From: Gyromitra esculenta
Taxonomy: Eukaryota > Ascomycota > Pezizomycetes > Pezizales > Discinaceae
Direction of reading: 5' to 3'
Length of the DNA stretch: 64,000 nucleotides
Assembly (NCBI GenBank): GCA_038503075.1
Contig: JBCAML010000021.1
Location: 992,001 to 1,056,000 of the forward strand
The position numbers and the translations under genes were made by a program. The notes beneath the pieces were generated by a model, which made no database searches, was not told the origin of the DNA, and saw only the letters and a program-made list of their open reading frames with translations. This document shows positions 10,270 to 21,893 of the stretch, piece by piece. Numbering within the stretch: position 1 is the stretch's first letter; every line of letters begins with the position of its first letter.

Positions 10270-10614
10270 CGGGAGCTAGAGTGCCACTGACTCTCTAGGA
10301 CCATATCTGAGAAGTTTCTAGTTAAATGGTAAGGATAGTCCTGAGTTCTACAATGATGATGGATAGGTTTCTTATTGGCAGTAGTTGGATCTTTTGTGGG
10401 TGATTTTCTAAGCACCAGAATATGAGCAATTAAGTTTAAACTTTTTGTAGTCATAATTATGGTCTTCTTATTTCTGCTCTTCTTATTTCTGCTCTCTAAT
10501 TTTTAAAAAACTGTACTGCCTTTGCGATCTTTGGTGTGTTGGTAAAGGTGGGCGATTTTGGTGTGTTTTGCCAAGATGGCGAATACAAGGCTGGAGTGCG
10601 AGTACAGTCGAATC

Positions 10615-10778
10615 TTGATATAAAGAACCCTCGATATAATGGAAATTTGCAGTAACAGACGGAAGTTGGGTGCACCTTTGAGTTCCTAGCACCACCCAAA
10701 ATCTGCTGTAAGGAAAAATTTGCTATGGCGAACGAAGTCCCATGAATTATGCACGTCCCTTATAGCGGGGTGCGACTG
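10615..10778. mobile_element. pogo/Fot1-type MITE
   Basis: A 164-bp element flanked by TA on both sides (10613-10614, 10779-10780). The ends CAGTCGAATCTTGATATAA and (reverse complement of the right end) CAGTCGCACCCCGCTATAA form imperfect inverted repeats of the kind found on pogo/Fot1 elements (consensus ACAGTCGAACC..GATATAA). It has no coding capacity, so it would depend on a transposase elsewhere. Confidence 0.75.
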
Positions 10779-10780
10779 TA

Positions 10781-11943
10781 TTTGTAATTTATCTTATCGT
10801 CACTGAGCGTGTAGCTATATAATGTTCTTTTCCCGTTGTTGAGGCTCTGCTAGCACCTTCCGGATCTGGTAAGTCACTTCAAAACGGCGACAGAAGCACG
10901 ATGCCTACGTGCTTTAGTACTGCCCAGCATCAGTGTCCTGCGATCATTGGTCCCATTATGGGTGGGTGATGATATATGATCTGAGACTATAATATATGTG
11001 GTCTTTTATTTGCGAAAAAGGATGACGAGGAGTATCACTCAAATTACATGTAACTAGTTTGTCAACGCTATATTTCAACGTAGACAATTGTCCAAGAGAC
11101 CAGGGATTATTTATCGGTCCGGTTTATTGTTCCATAGCTACCCCAGTAACTGCTATTTTTATGAAGCATTTACTTATTGTTTATTATTTCATACAGCACA
11201 TTTAGTAGTGCATTTTTTAAACCTATATATATATACAGCCACAACCACATGCTGTCCCCTTTCGTAGAAATAAAATTCTGTCGAAAATATGATAACCATG
11301 ATACTTCTCTTCCCAACAGGCCACTGCCGTTTTGAAGTACCGCCACCCAATGAACTGAACATGAATAAACCCGGAACTCTACGAAAATATCTACTACTTA
11401 GTGAAAGTGAAAGTACGAGATAGCCGAATATATGCGATTTACTTAAACGGTAATTTGCCCCAGTCAATATAAACCATCTTTCTCTCAGACATTGGATCTG
11501 CCGAAAGGTCTGGTTTTGACGAAGGAATAACAACCCCCCTTCTTTTAAACAACAAGACCCTGCTTCTATTATACCTCCACGGTTTTCGCGATGTGAGGAA
11601 GAAGGGAAGGCTATTTTTTGGAAGGGGTCTGGCATTATTTTGTGTTAGTATACTTCAAAAATTACAAGGATTTGTTGGGTAAAACCGTACTTAGCTCTTA
11701 CTTGAATTATCGTCGTTGGGGGATGGATCGAGTGAGAACTGTGCTTACAGTAGCGTTGAATTGATTGTATGATGTTGAGCTCTGAATGATTTTTAGGAGT
11801 GTTTATGTTCGGCAGCGATCGTGAGGAATACATAAGGTTTCTCGGTATCGAGCAGCCATTGTCAGGTTCCCATGCCCTCATCAGATTTGACAAAAACTAG
11901 GTTTCCTGAACAAAAAACCCCCCGGGTTATTGCTGCCCTATTT
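10781..11943. other. Intergenic, no gene seen
   Basis: There is one TACATGTA palindrome at 11045. The minus-strand frame 11189-11635 (148 codons) has no recognisable domain and an ordinary AT-rich composition; I treat it as chance. Confidence 0.5.
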
Positions 11944-11948
11944 TCGAA

Positions 11949-12220
11949 TGTTGAATAGAATGAATAGAGATATGATATTCGGTATCCAGTAAAGTAGAGA
12001 ATAGAATAGAATAGAAGACCGGGCATAGAGCCCCATATATATACTCTCAACGGAGTCATATATAAACAGGTTTATGGGGGTTCTTTGGGCGCCGAATAGA
12101 TCGGCCCAAGCATCCCCCATTAGCAGGTGAGACTATCGATCGAACCGATGTCGGTATCCCGACAGATGACGTGCCAATAAAACACTAGGAAGCCTATAGA
12201 TATATACCGTATATCCAACA
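11949..12220 (+). mobile_element. 272-bp solo LTR, third family, copy 1
   Basis: It begins TGTTGAATAG and ends ATATCCAACA, with exact 5-bp duplication TCGAA at 11944-11948 and 12221-12225. A TATA box (CCCCATATATATACTCTC near 12030) is shared with the related copy at 37284-37564, as is the downstream block CGCCGAATAGATCG. Confidence 0.88.
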
Positions 12221-12225
12221 TCGAA

Positions 12226-13107
12226 CTTATGTTTACAGACGAGTGAGAAAAGTAACAAATGACGGCCAAATCATACTAAAAACAGGTCAGTTTCAGCTTG
12301 ATAGATTTTCCACCAAAAACAATAACAACAAGATAATCTCTAAAACACACTAGCCTTTGTATCCATGAATTTCTTTCACCCCCTTAAACTCATGAGATTC
12401 AACTGAGGACTTAGATAGATAGATATATCATTCACAACTGAGGACTTGATTTTGGTGGGAAAAGGTGCGATGTAAAGGGAATTATTATCTATGGAAAGCA
12501 AGCTATTCATAGGCGATAGTTAGTTAATGAGCTTATCGAATCTTTACGGTGAGCTTAGCTTAGAAGTTATGGCCGTGAAATTGGCATGCTTTTGCCATTG
12601 TTTTAATTTGTGACTTTTTTTCACGCGTCTGTACGTATTTAGCACCGCAAAAATTGGATCAGTCCCTGGATCTCCGATCATCGAATCGGTAGTATTACAT
12701 ACTTCTTACGGGTCAAATGAGACGGCCATGAGCTAGAATTAGAAGTCTTAATTTCTAATCTATAAAAATAATTAAATACTTTGATTTAGGTAGTCTATTA
12801 AAATACAGACAAACGGCCCTATGTATATATTGCAAGGACCAACCCAGTGCCAGCAAAAAAAAGGTAGAAAATCCGATTATCATGCAGCAAGCTTATTGCA
12901 AGGCAACTGTGATATTATAAGCTGGTCGAAAATTTCCGTGAGGGAAAGAAATGTATGGAAACAGATCCCATGGACATAACGCTGTGAATATTTATATCTT
13001 CAAAAGCAAAGGAGGGTCCAAAGATTGGGTCGTTAAAAATATCTAGCACGCCTCCATCCCTGGAGCAATAGAAAAAAACGCCGCTCAAAGTTTGATTCGT
13101 CTCTCGT
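12226..13107. other. Intergenic, 3' flank of the acyltransferase gene
   Basis: I see no gene. The minus-strand frame 12915-13130 overlaps the last exon of the acyltransferase in a different frame and is not real. Confidence 0.6.
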
Positions 13108-15236
13108 CTAAACAAGGACATAAAGGGCACTGATCTGTTTCTCGGAAACTCAATAGGGTTAGCGCTTAGATTCTCCAGAATTTTCTACTAAACAGGTAAT
13201 ATTAAACACTCACCATAGCTAGTCCCCAGATCATCGAGCACCAGAACATGATATTATTGAAGGTGTGGTAGCTTTTCATGAATTCTGTGCGTTGTATGGC
13301 AATGATAGGAAGCTGCAGCATCTGGCACACGAATCCGTACCCACGTAGCTTTTTAGTTATGCAAAAGAGTACGAGTTCATGAGCAAGAGCTGAGATGAGG
13401 AACGTCACCAGTGTTGCCACGGGACGTGATGTATGTCTTCTCGATGCACCATAAACATGTCGTTGGAGGAAGCGATGTACAGGGATATTCCTACTCATTT
13501 CATTAGTTGGTTACTCGTGCAGAGATAGCGAGAGGGGATGCTACCATTCACGCGAGAACTCGAGCCAGTTAGTTGAATTCCTATCGAGCAACTGTTAGCC
13601 TTGGGGTTTGAGACTCATACGGTAAGTGGCATTGAATACATACCACCAATCTGCGTAAAAGTGTCGATCTGCGAAACATGTAATTTCTGCAAATGCACCA
13701 AGCACATATTCAAAGATGACCAGAAAAACTTTTCAATGCTTTATGTTAGAGAGCCCATTCTCGGACCTAACTGAAGTTCTATGCCTTCGATAGAGTGCTA
13801 ATTCACGTACCAAGTAAGAATGTGATCATGTAGGGAAACAATAACAAACTGATGCTCTCCAAGAGAACCAACCCAATCTCTGACATCGTTTGGGTACTCT
13901 CTAGCCTGGTAGCAGCTTCCGTCATCTAGTGTGCTAGTGGTTAGTACTGGTAGACAAAATCGATGAAATATCATTTAGCTTACTACTGGTAGAATGAATT
14001 CCTCGCTGGTGACCGTAAGAACAAAAACGCAGCCAAACACCGCAGCCGCTTTCTCAACAACTTTTCCCCAACGGATCCTACATGATATTAGAGTCTGTGG
14101 CGGAAAAGCGCTATGATCGAATGGGTACAGACTTCTCTGTACGAGGGTAGCTCATTTCGTAGCACAATGTAGGGCAAAGCAAATAATCGAGGAAATTCCG
14201 CAAAGTTAGATTCTTGGGATAAGTGACCTTCCCCGACGGGCTAGTTAACTCGAAGGCCAGTTTTTCTCGGAGCTCGGCGTCCTTTTTTGACTCAACTTTT
14301 GTATTGTTGAAGTCAAGAGCACAAAGTTGTTTTTGGCATTCCGACAAGTGGCCACAATAGAACGAGTACGAGTGCATCTGAAGTTGTAAGCTTATGTTAC
14401 ACGACAAGAGTGACATTGAAGCACCTTCATAAGTAATACAAGAGAATGAAGTGTGAAAAAAACTTGATGAGTCCTATAATACGTCATAAAAATTCCTGTT
14501 AGCAGCTAGCATCTATCGGCAACGAAGTTCTATTTCTTTGCTTACCACTGCCATTTTAGGTGAAACGGTAGGTAGACCCAAATCGCTAGCCAAAGCGCCT
14601 GTATCACATGTTGCATCAAGTAACCAACTTTACTCCATGAAACGACGTTGTGCTGAAATACTCGTTGTAGGGGTAGGCAAATAATAGTACTTAGAGCCAT
14701 CAACAGCTCCGCTATCGCCAATTCCGCAGGTGCGAGGGCGAAAAGGCTGAATATAGATGTCCTTACAACCTGCCCCGTTTCCTTCAGGTTTCGCAGTGCG
14801 GTCGTTAGAACCATGATGAAAAGTCCTATCCAGAACAACGTGAAAAAGCCTCGGAAGTCATGATACTGTGATTGAGGATCGAAGTGAGAGACACGGCTCT
14901 CATAGTCAACGGTGGGAAACATCCGGCGGCGTCGTTCGCGGCGGGCATTCTGTATTGAGTGGGCAGAGGGTGGCGCATCATCTGGGATAGGTGTACTTCT
15001 CCCGCTATAGGGGTCACAGGCATATTAGAGGTATGTCATTATTACTTCGAGTAGATAAGAACAGCCGACCTGGAAAGAATGGATGAGGTATCGCTGTCTA
15101 AGTGGGCGGGCTTAAGATGCCCGCTTCCTTCTGAAGGGATAGGAAACTGGCTAATTGACGGTCTAAGACGGACGCCATCATGAATGTTGGCTTTATTTAC
15201 ATATGAAATGGCCGAGGAGGTATTGCTCGTTGCCAT
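13108..15236 (-). CDS. ARE2: Sterol O-acyltransferase (ACAT/ARE family, MBOAT), 517 aa
   Basis: The enzyme esterifies sterol (or diacylglycerol, in the DGAT1 branch) with acyl-CoA in the ER membrane to make storage lipid. Ten exons close in frame: 15070-15236, 14546-15004, 14425-14473, 14133-14377, 13984-14077, 13811-13925, 13644-13728, 13545-13580, 13214-13490 and 13108-13134. Hallmarks are the fatty-acyl motif FYADWWN split over exons 7-8, then W-N-I-P-V-H-R-F-L-Q-R-H-V-Y and the active-site His in SALAHELV, within many hydrophobic segments. The N-terminal 110 residues are polar. ARE1 and ARE2 cannot be told apart here, and DGAT1 activity is possible. Two donors are unusual (GTCGGC at 15069, GTCTGT at 14132). 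It is divergent from the RAD51-like gene. Confidence 0.92.
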
Positions 15237-16072
15237 AGCTGTTGTGATGGGGAGGATGGGGCTTAAGACAATCGACGGCTGTATTTGGAGGGTAAAAGGG
15301 GTTTATTTATGTTTGTGTGTCTCTCTCCCACCTCTAGGCAGCAATCACGTCGTCTGAATGGATGTGGAACATGGAGAGTCCTTTGATCATTTGGAACTGC
15401 TTCCGCCACTTATCAGGGGGGTATGTAGTGTTGTGGTTGTGCAAGGGAGACGACACTCCCGGATTCTTCTACTCCGTTACTTGGCTGCTTGGCTGAGGCT
15501 CTGACGTAACCCTACCCTGGTACTGTGCCACCTGCAGCCCAGATGAAGCTTTTGCCAAGATGGTGGTTGCCGGCGTCCGCATCTGAACCATCCCCAAAAC
15601 CCAATTTTGACTTCTTGTCAAGGTTGGGGAGAGGTAGCTCTGAATTCCGTTTATCTCTGTCAGGAAGCTTTCACAGGGCCCAAAATGCTTACTGGCTGCT
15701 TTTTTTATTACGAGAAACCAGTTTCTGCTTAACGTAATGGGTCAGTTTTCCCAAGAAAGGAGTCCTTAAGTACATAACTTGGTTACCCGTCTTAGTATTC
15801 TTGGCATTCATCTCCCCAGCAAGGGTTCTTGGAACCGTATCTACATGTAGCAATGCAGTCAGTTACGGTACCTCTCAGCCGGCATAAGGTATAATCCACT
15901 AATTATAACGAGGTAAATTATTGTCAACAATTCGTTCGTTAGACCAGAGAGCCACTTTCGGAGTCTTCAGCACAAACGCTAATGTTTAGATTTTAAAGTG
16001 TTGAGGCGATCCATTAAACACATAGTATTTGTCTTCGTCAGCCTACACGATCCCCTTGCCCTCAGTTGAGCG
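15237..16072. promoter_or_regulatory. Divergent intergenic region between the acyltransferase and RAD51-like genes
   Basis: 836 bp separate the two predicted start codons, so both promoters must lie here. It contains a TACATGTA palindrome at 15842. I see no TATA box at a convincing distance from either start. The 70-codon frame at 15525 has no protein features. Confidence 0.5.
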
Positions 16073-17680
16073 ATGGTCATCTCCACCCGCCATCCAGCTC
16101 CTGCAGTCCTTGCATATAATCGTTCATTTTATTTCAGTTCTAAATCTTCTCGCTCTGAAGGTCCTAGTCTGGAAGATTCTAATTCTGGAGATACTGATTC
16201 GAGAGAATTTCCGGATCTTCACCGCCCTCCAGGACCGAAGTACCTAGCTACATCGTACAGTTTTATCGATGGTGCCTTATCTGGCGGTTTCTTATATGGC
16301 CAAATAAACTCGCTCGCAGCTGATTCAGCAGACTCGTTGGCTGAGAGGACATTGGTCTGTCATACGTGCTAGCTGTATTAATATTAATAGAGGACCCTAA
16401 CTATAGTCGAAACAGGTAACAATGCACGCAGTTATTACTCACCTTCTTTCTCATTTAACGGCGCAAGTTATGTGGATAGATACCGAAGGAAAGTTCTCAC
16501 CCGTCCTGTTGAAAGAAGCCATTGCTCTTCGACTTCCGTTATCATCGCTGGAGACGCAAGTGACTGTGGAGGGTGTTCTGAACCGAGTGCAGATAGTGAG
16601 GGTGTTCGATTTCCAAGGCATTGTTGAAATCGCACATGAGCTGAAGCAGAAATTCGAATTGGGTGAGGTTGGGAGAGCTGTGGAAAGAACCGATGTCGGA
16701 GACAACGGAAGAGGGGGGAGCAGAAGAGAATCTTTAAGGCTAGCCAGAGGAGAGGATAAAACCGATGATCACTGTGACATAGGAGTTGTGGTGGTGGATA
16801 CCATCAGTCAGCCCTTATCAGAGCTAATGAATGTCGAACTCGAAGAATTTCAGAAAGAAGATGAATGGGCTGAAGATAATGAAAAACCGGAATGTATGTT
16901 ATTTTTTCTATAGTCTAAATGACCTCAAACCTCTTGGCCTTACTTCGCTGACAATAAATTATTATTTTATAGCTATGGGGCTTTTTGTGACCTTATCCAG
17001 ACTACTTTCGCTTCTAGCCAAAGAGCGACACATTTGTATTATAGTTAGTTGTCCTCATATCTGGAAAATTTATACTCTTTCGCTATTCTTTGTAATAACC
17101 ATCCATATAATGTCTAACAGTTCTTTTGTTCTCATAGTTCCTTAACACTACAAGTTTTGCTCCTTATGATGGAGATCCATTTTCTCGATGGAATGAGGTA
17201 TTGCCGAGCGCATTTGCCACTACCGAAGAAAGGCCAGCCTTGGGCCCTGTATACGCAGAATGCGTCGATTTGAGTGTCATGATAACGAAATATCCGCATG
17301 ATCCGACAATCATGGGACCACTACAGCAAAGGAACCTCGAGGACTCACAGAACTTAGATTACAAGCAACCGACTTCTGTAGAGCTCGCCGCTATGATAGA
17401 AAAGATGAAGTCGGTTGGCTTCAAGTGGGATAATATAATCGAAGTGGTAGGCGACAGAAACGGTCCGAGCATTGGCATGCTTGGAGCATTTAGTGTTGTG
17501 AGATTTCCACGCTCGGGACTTTCCATTTTCTCTAATAGAATACGCTTCGTATGGTGGGTGGGATTATGAAAGCTAATATCTCTTGTAATGGGATAGGATG
17601 GCACGAAGTTCATTGATGCAATAGAACCTGATGTGGATGATGACAACATTGATGGTACTCCTGATGTTTTTGAGGGTTAG
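16073..17680 (+). CDS. RAD51-family recombination paralogue (RAD51D-like), 424 aa, no Walker A lysine
   Basis: A RecA-fold protein expected to act in homologous recombination as a RAD51 mediator. The exons are 16073-16354, 16416-16893, 16973-17043, 17138-17497 and 17597-17680, closing in frame. Seen: the paralogue lead-in S-Y-S-F-I-D-G-A-L-S-G-G before the nucleotide site, VMWIDTEGKF, the Walker B strand VVVVDTI, S-R-L-L-S-L-L-A-K-E-R-H, then F-A-P-Y-D-G-D-P-F-S-R-W. Where other members have GPPGTGKT this one reads S-L-A-A-D-S-A-D-S-L-A-E-R-T, with no GKT. The first intron uses a GTCTGT donor and is the least certain junction, but no alternative restores a P-loop. An acidic tail ends the protein. 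The exact paralogue is uncertain. Confidence 0.8.
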
Positions 17681-18456
17681 TTTTTTCGCAGCTCTTACTT
17701 GATATTGGATACATGTACGAAGGAATTCTTGATCTCAGAGCGCTTCTGTTCAGGCAAGTTAAGCGCAAGCATATGTACGCAAGGTGTCAGAAAGTAATGT
17801 ACACTTTGAATATATCCTCGATTCTCAGCGACCACAAAACTACGTATAGCTAGTAGGGCAAAACCAACATAGGAGATTAAACTACACTCATTTCAAATCT
17901 AATAAGGAACCAATATTAAGGTAACTGTTAGTTATTATCGTGGCACTTTTGGGCTGAGAGTTTTGACTAAATACCCTCCCTCTCTTGATATGTGCGCTTT
18001 TTATGAAGTAAAGCCAGCTATTTTATTCTACGAGATGGCTAATCAATCCGATCCTCCAGATATGGGTTTATATTGGGTTTTACGTTAAGGCAAAATGGGT
18101 GATTGGGTGCTATTTGAGTATTGGCATGCCAAAATGCGCATTACTTTCCGGCATCCCTCGTGTATACATGTATACGTGTATGTAGTTATCATAATTAACT
18201 TTAGTCACACTAAACAAACAAGAATACATCTAATAAAATTTTATGCGATTCTAAATGTACATGCAGTTTATATTTCTTTTCATCATCGCGTATCATTGCT
18301 AATCACTCGCTGTTCGTCACATGACGTCGAATCCTGGCCAAGCCAGGCGGCTTAAATTTTCTCAAGGCGCAGCATCCTACAATTTCTAGTGACATAAAAA
18401 AAAAACGACCGACCAGTACGCTTCTTCGCCGTCAGAGCCCAGTTGCCCGCTCTCAA
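17681..18456. other. Intergenic, no gene seen
   Basis: It contains TACATGTA at 17710 and 18165. The second is embedded in TGTATACATGTATACGTGTA, a longer palindrome-like stretch. The region serves as 3' flank of the RAD51-like gene and promoter of SLS1. Confidence 0.5.
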
Positions 18457-20983
18457 ATGCCACCACTGCCTTTGATATCCTCGTCCTTCGCAATATGTCT
18501 GCGTTGCCAGTTTCGATATTCACACAGATTATTATTCCCCCGGCGAGCAGTGCTTCCGCCATTACGGCTTTGCTCAGCAGTATTCTACACGACAACCCCT
18601 CTACCAAAAGCTAAAACACCGCCTCCTCCTCGCGAACTGGTCATCCTTGAACCACCTGGTCCCCGAAAATCCCTGCATAGGTATGCGCCGCCGCCACGTG
18701 ATCTGGATGACACCAATCTCGACTCTGGTATCCAGCAACTTTTGACCTTTGAGTTTAAAGACCAAGACGTCCTTGATGCAACACATATAGGAATATTGCT
18801 GTGTAAGCCACAACTCACGAGAGTAAGTAGGCAGCGATACCAGCAGATTTTTCTAGAGATCAATCATGCGTTTCTCAAGCCTCAATTGCTCGACTACTAT
18901 TCTAGAAGCATGGGGAAACCTCCGATGGTGAGCAAATCTCTTAAAAAAGCAGATCTTTTGCACAAGATCATGAGGGGTATGTGGGGAATTGAGGTTGCAG
19001 ATGAAATTGCCGAGCGAGAAGACGTTTTGAGAAATAAGGAAATTGAGAGTTGCAGAAGAGATATTTTCTTTATGATTGGCGAAGGTAAATATACACTGAG
19101 GGCTTCCTGGGTCTGAAGGAAGATATGAGGGTAATTATCAACACTTCATGTTGGCTAATACTGATGATTGTAGATGGTCGGGTTCTGAGGAAATGGGCAC
19201 AAAAATACTCCACAAGGATCACGGTCAACGTGCAGACATCTGTTCTACAGTTACGAGGAAGTTTGGCAAACATTGAAAAGATCGAAGTGGAGATCAAAAA
19301 CATGCTCGAGAAATTCATTATCGAAGATATCGATCTGTCTTGGGTGTCAAGGCTGGAAGTCTTTAATCACGAGTTCATCACACCCATTGCAAGGATCACG
19401 AACACATTCATCGAAAGTGTCGATGATAACACTGTAAGCAACACTTATTTCCTAATTAATACTGATTGCTAACTTCGGAAAAGATTCGAGTTGTAGCACT
19501 TGGACCTACAAGACACGCGATTGAGGATGCTCGCCGGTTGCTCTTCACTTCTTTAGATCTGCAATTCCGATCGTCTTACTCCCTACTATACGGTGCTCCT
19601 CCTGACCAAGACAAAACAGAAGGAGCTTTATATCCTTTTATCGAAGACCCTTCGCTACAGTGGAGATTTAGGGGAAGAAATTGGGCTCGTTGGAGAGAGG
19701 TTAAAAGGAAGACGCCTGGACCTTTCAAGGCCGAAACGAAAACAGCATTAAGCCAGGAGAACTTAGATTCTATTAAAATAACAGATGAAAGGAGGTTGAA
19801 TGGGCTAAGGGAGGTTCGTAGGATTCTAGACGAAAGTGCAAACCTAGAAATGGTGGAGCCGGAAGAACGCCAGATGCCTCCGGCCGAGTACCAAGTTATC
19901 TTAGGATGTTTACTCCACGATTCGGATGAGCATAACATGTCAAAAGGCCCTTGTTTTCTCGAACAATTTATCAAGGAAGAAAGACCTAGGGTTCTCTCCC
20001 AGGATTTTCCGGGGGGTGCTTTTATCGTTCAAATGCCCCACAGCCGTAATAGGAAACCTCTCTCTGATGGATTCCAAGCAAAGCTTTTGGAGAATGAAGT
20101 AGCTTATTCGTTCGTTCTCAAATTTGCACCTTCACCTTGGGCAAATCGGGACACTTTCGAACATCTTCCCCCACTTGAAATGACCTTGATGGTTGATCCG
20201 GATTCAGGGGAGGCAAGGAATCCGAATTTAGTGGCAGTGCAATCCGAGTCGGTGGCCGATTTTCTCTTGCCAAGCCAAAACTGCGATCTCAGATTTCTTC
20301 GTCGCGCTGACGTGCCTTTAAATCCCGGTATCGACCCACTGGAAATTTCTACTGGAGGTGTCACCAAGGAAGAGATGTCGAGGTTCATAGACGAGAGTAA
20401 TCTTAACCCTACTGGTGGTGATAAACTTCGTGCTTCACCTCAAATCAAGGTTTCGATTCCGCCGCGGATGATGCAGCGTTTTCCAAATTCACCAACGAAG
20501 GATGTAGACTATATTTTTACTGGGATGGAGTTCAGACGTGAGCTGAAATTTGATTGGGAAGGTCATTGTCTACATTATACAATTGTCGAGGGCGGCGTCA
20601 GCGGTGGGAGGAAGTCGGAGGTAAGGCTAGTGTGCAAGGCTGCAGCAAAGGTCGAGAAGCAACCAAAAGAAATCAGCGGGGCACCAAGAAAAGTTAAGGG
20701 ACCGGGTGCAGAAAGTGAGGCAGAAGAGGCGACTCCTGGGGCACCGAAATCTGAGGCGTCAAAGCCGGAGTTCGAGGTGGTAAAATCTAGCGTATCAGAT
20801 TATGAGGTGCTGGAAGTCAGAGGGCTAGAACAGCACGAACTAGAAATAGAGGAGTTGGAAGCACCCGCAGAAGTAGATGATACAACATTCGCTTCGTTTG
20901 TGGATTCTACTATGAAGCTGGTCGAGTCATTGGAGAAGCGTTTGTCGGACAGTATAAGTCAGGGCAGGGGGGTTTTGAGATAA
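18457..20983 (+). CDS. SLS1: SLS1, mitochondrial inner-membrane expression factor, 795 aa
   Basis: Sls1 couples mitochondrial transcription to translation at the inner membrane. The exons are 18457-19084, 19174-19433 and 19484-20983. The first 50 residues are rich in Arg and Ser with almost no acidic residues, a typical import presequence. The N-terminal Sls1 domain follows (L-K-K-A-D-L-L-H-K-I-M, near residue 165), then the KH-like modules (I-T-V-N-V-Q-T-S-V-L-Q-L-R-G; I-R-V-V-A-L-G-P-T-R-H-A-I) and the long C-terminal Sls1 domain with D-V-D-Y-I-F-T-G-M-E-F-R-R. A low-complexity Glu/Ala/Pro segment lies near residues 690-770. Length and domain order fit fungal family members. Confidence 0.9.
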
Positions 20984-21440
20984 GGGTCGCTATTTGCTTG
21001 GGCGATGTGGGATTAGATGGCTGAACGTATTGTATATATTCAATCTCGGAGTCTGGTTCATCGTATATGCTTATGCCTACATACACTACTAAAGACACGA
21101 AAATAAAAGTTGTTGGACCTGTGGGTATGGCGAGAATTCTGGCAAACCACGTGTTTCGCAGAGCATTCGGATCATTTCCACCTTTTTAACACTGACTACT
21201 GGCGAGGAAGGGTGAGTATTCCAGAACTTTAAGATATCGGATTTACGAAGTATGCGCGCTAACCGTGGAGAATTAAATAAATAAACAAATACTGATGTGC
21301 AGCTTGAAAAAGTGACATGTCCTTTAGGGTTTGTAACGGAACCCATTCGCTCGCAATACACATACATAAGCTAAGCAACAAGGATAGCAAAAGTACAGAA
21401 AACTACAATAATACAACACATCTTAGGAATACACCCAGTT

Positions 21441-21893
21441 CTAGTCCCAAACCAACTGCTCTTGCTGCCCCTTGGTTTTTGCCAGATCTTGGATGCGCTG
21501 ATTCTGCGTCTTCCGCTTGTCTTGATCTAGCTGATTTGCCAACTTGCCATTTCTTTGGGCGCTATTTGATCGTTTCTATTGGAAACACACATCAACCATT
21601 TGTTTCTTTTTTTTTTTAACTGATGTATCCCTGAATTCCCTTACCTCTGCCGCTAGCGCAGCTGCTGTTCGAGCATCAGGCGGAGTTGACTGCGACTGTT
21701 CTTCGTCCATTCTACCCCCACTGAGACCTGACGTGCTATGGCCTAAGGTTCTTCCTGGGCCGGTAACCTTGGGTTTCTTTGGGCTCTGTGTCTTCGGACG
21801 AGCGGCGGCGGACACTCGTGCGTTTGTTGAAGCAGGCGCTGAGCCAAGTATACGTCCCGGAGGAGTTGATTCTTTACTGCAGAGATTACCCAT
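21441..21893 (-). CDS. Small predicted N-myristoylated fungal protein, 127 aa
   Basis: The exons are 21645-21893 and 21441-21575. The start MGNLCSKES is a textbook N-myristoylation signal (Gly2, Ser6) with a Cys for palmitoylation, so the protein probably sits on a membrane. Two GRxLG repeats follow (GRILGSAPA and GRTLG), then a basic helix after the intron (K-L-A-N-Q-L-D-Q-D-K-R-K-T-Q) and the end Q-E-Q-L-V-W-D. I recognise this as a conserved family of short fungal proteins; I know of no assigned function. An 8-codon longer reading exists, but the myristoylation start is far more likely. A 128-codon frame on the other strand (21779-22165) is its antisense shadow. Confidence 0.82.

Noticed and set aside
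11189..11635. Minus-strand frame of 148 codons
   Set aside because: No domain, signal or conserved pattern seen and no supporting introns; likely chance.
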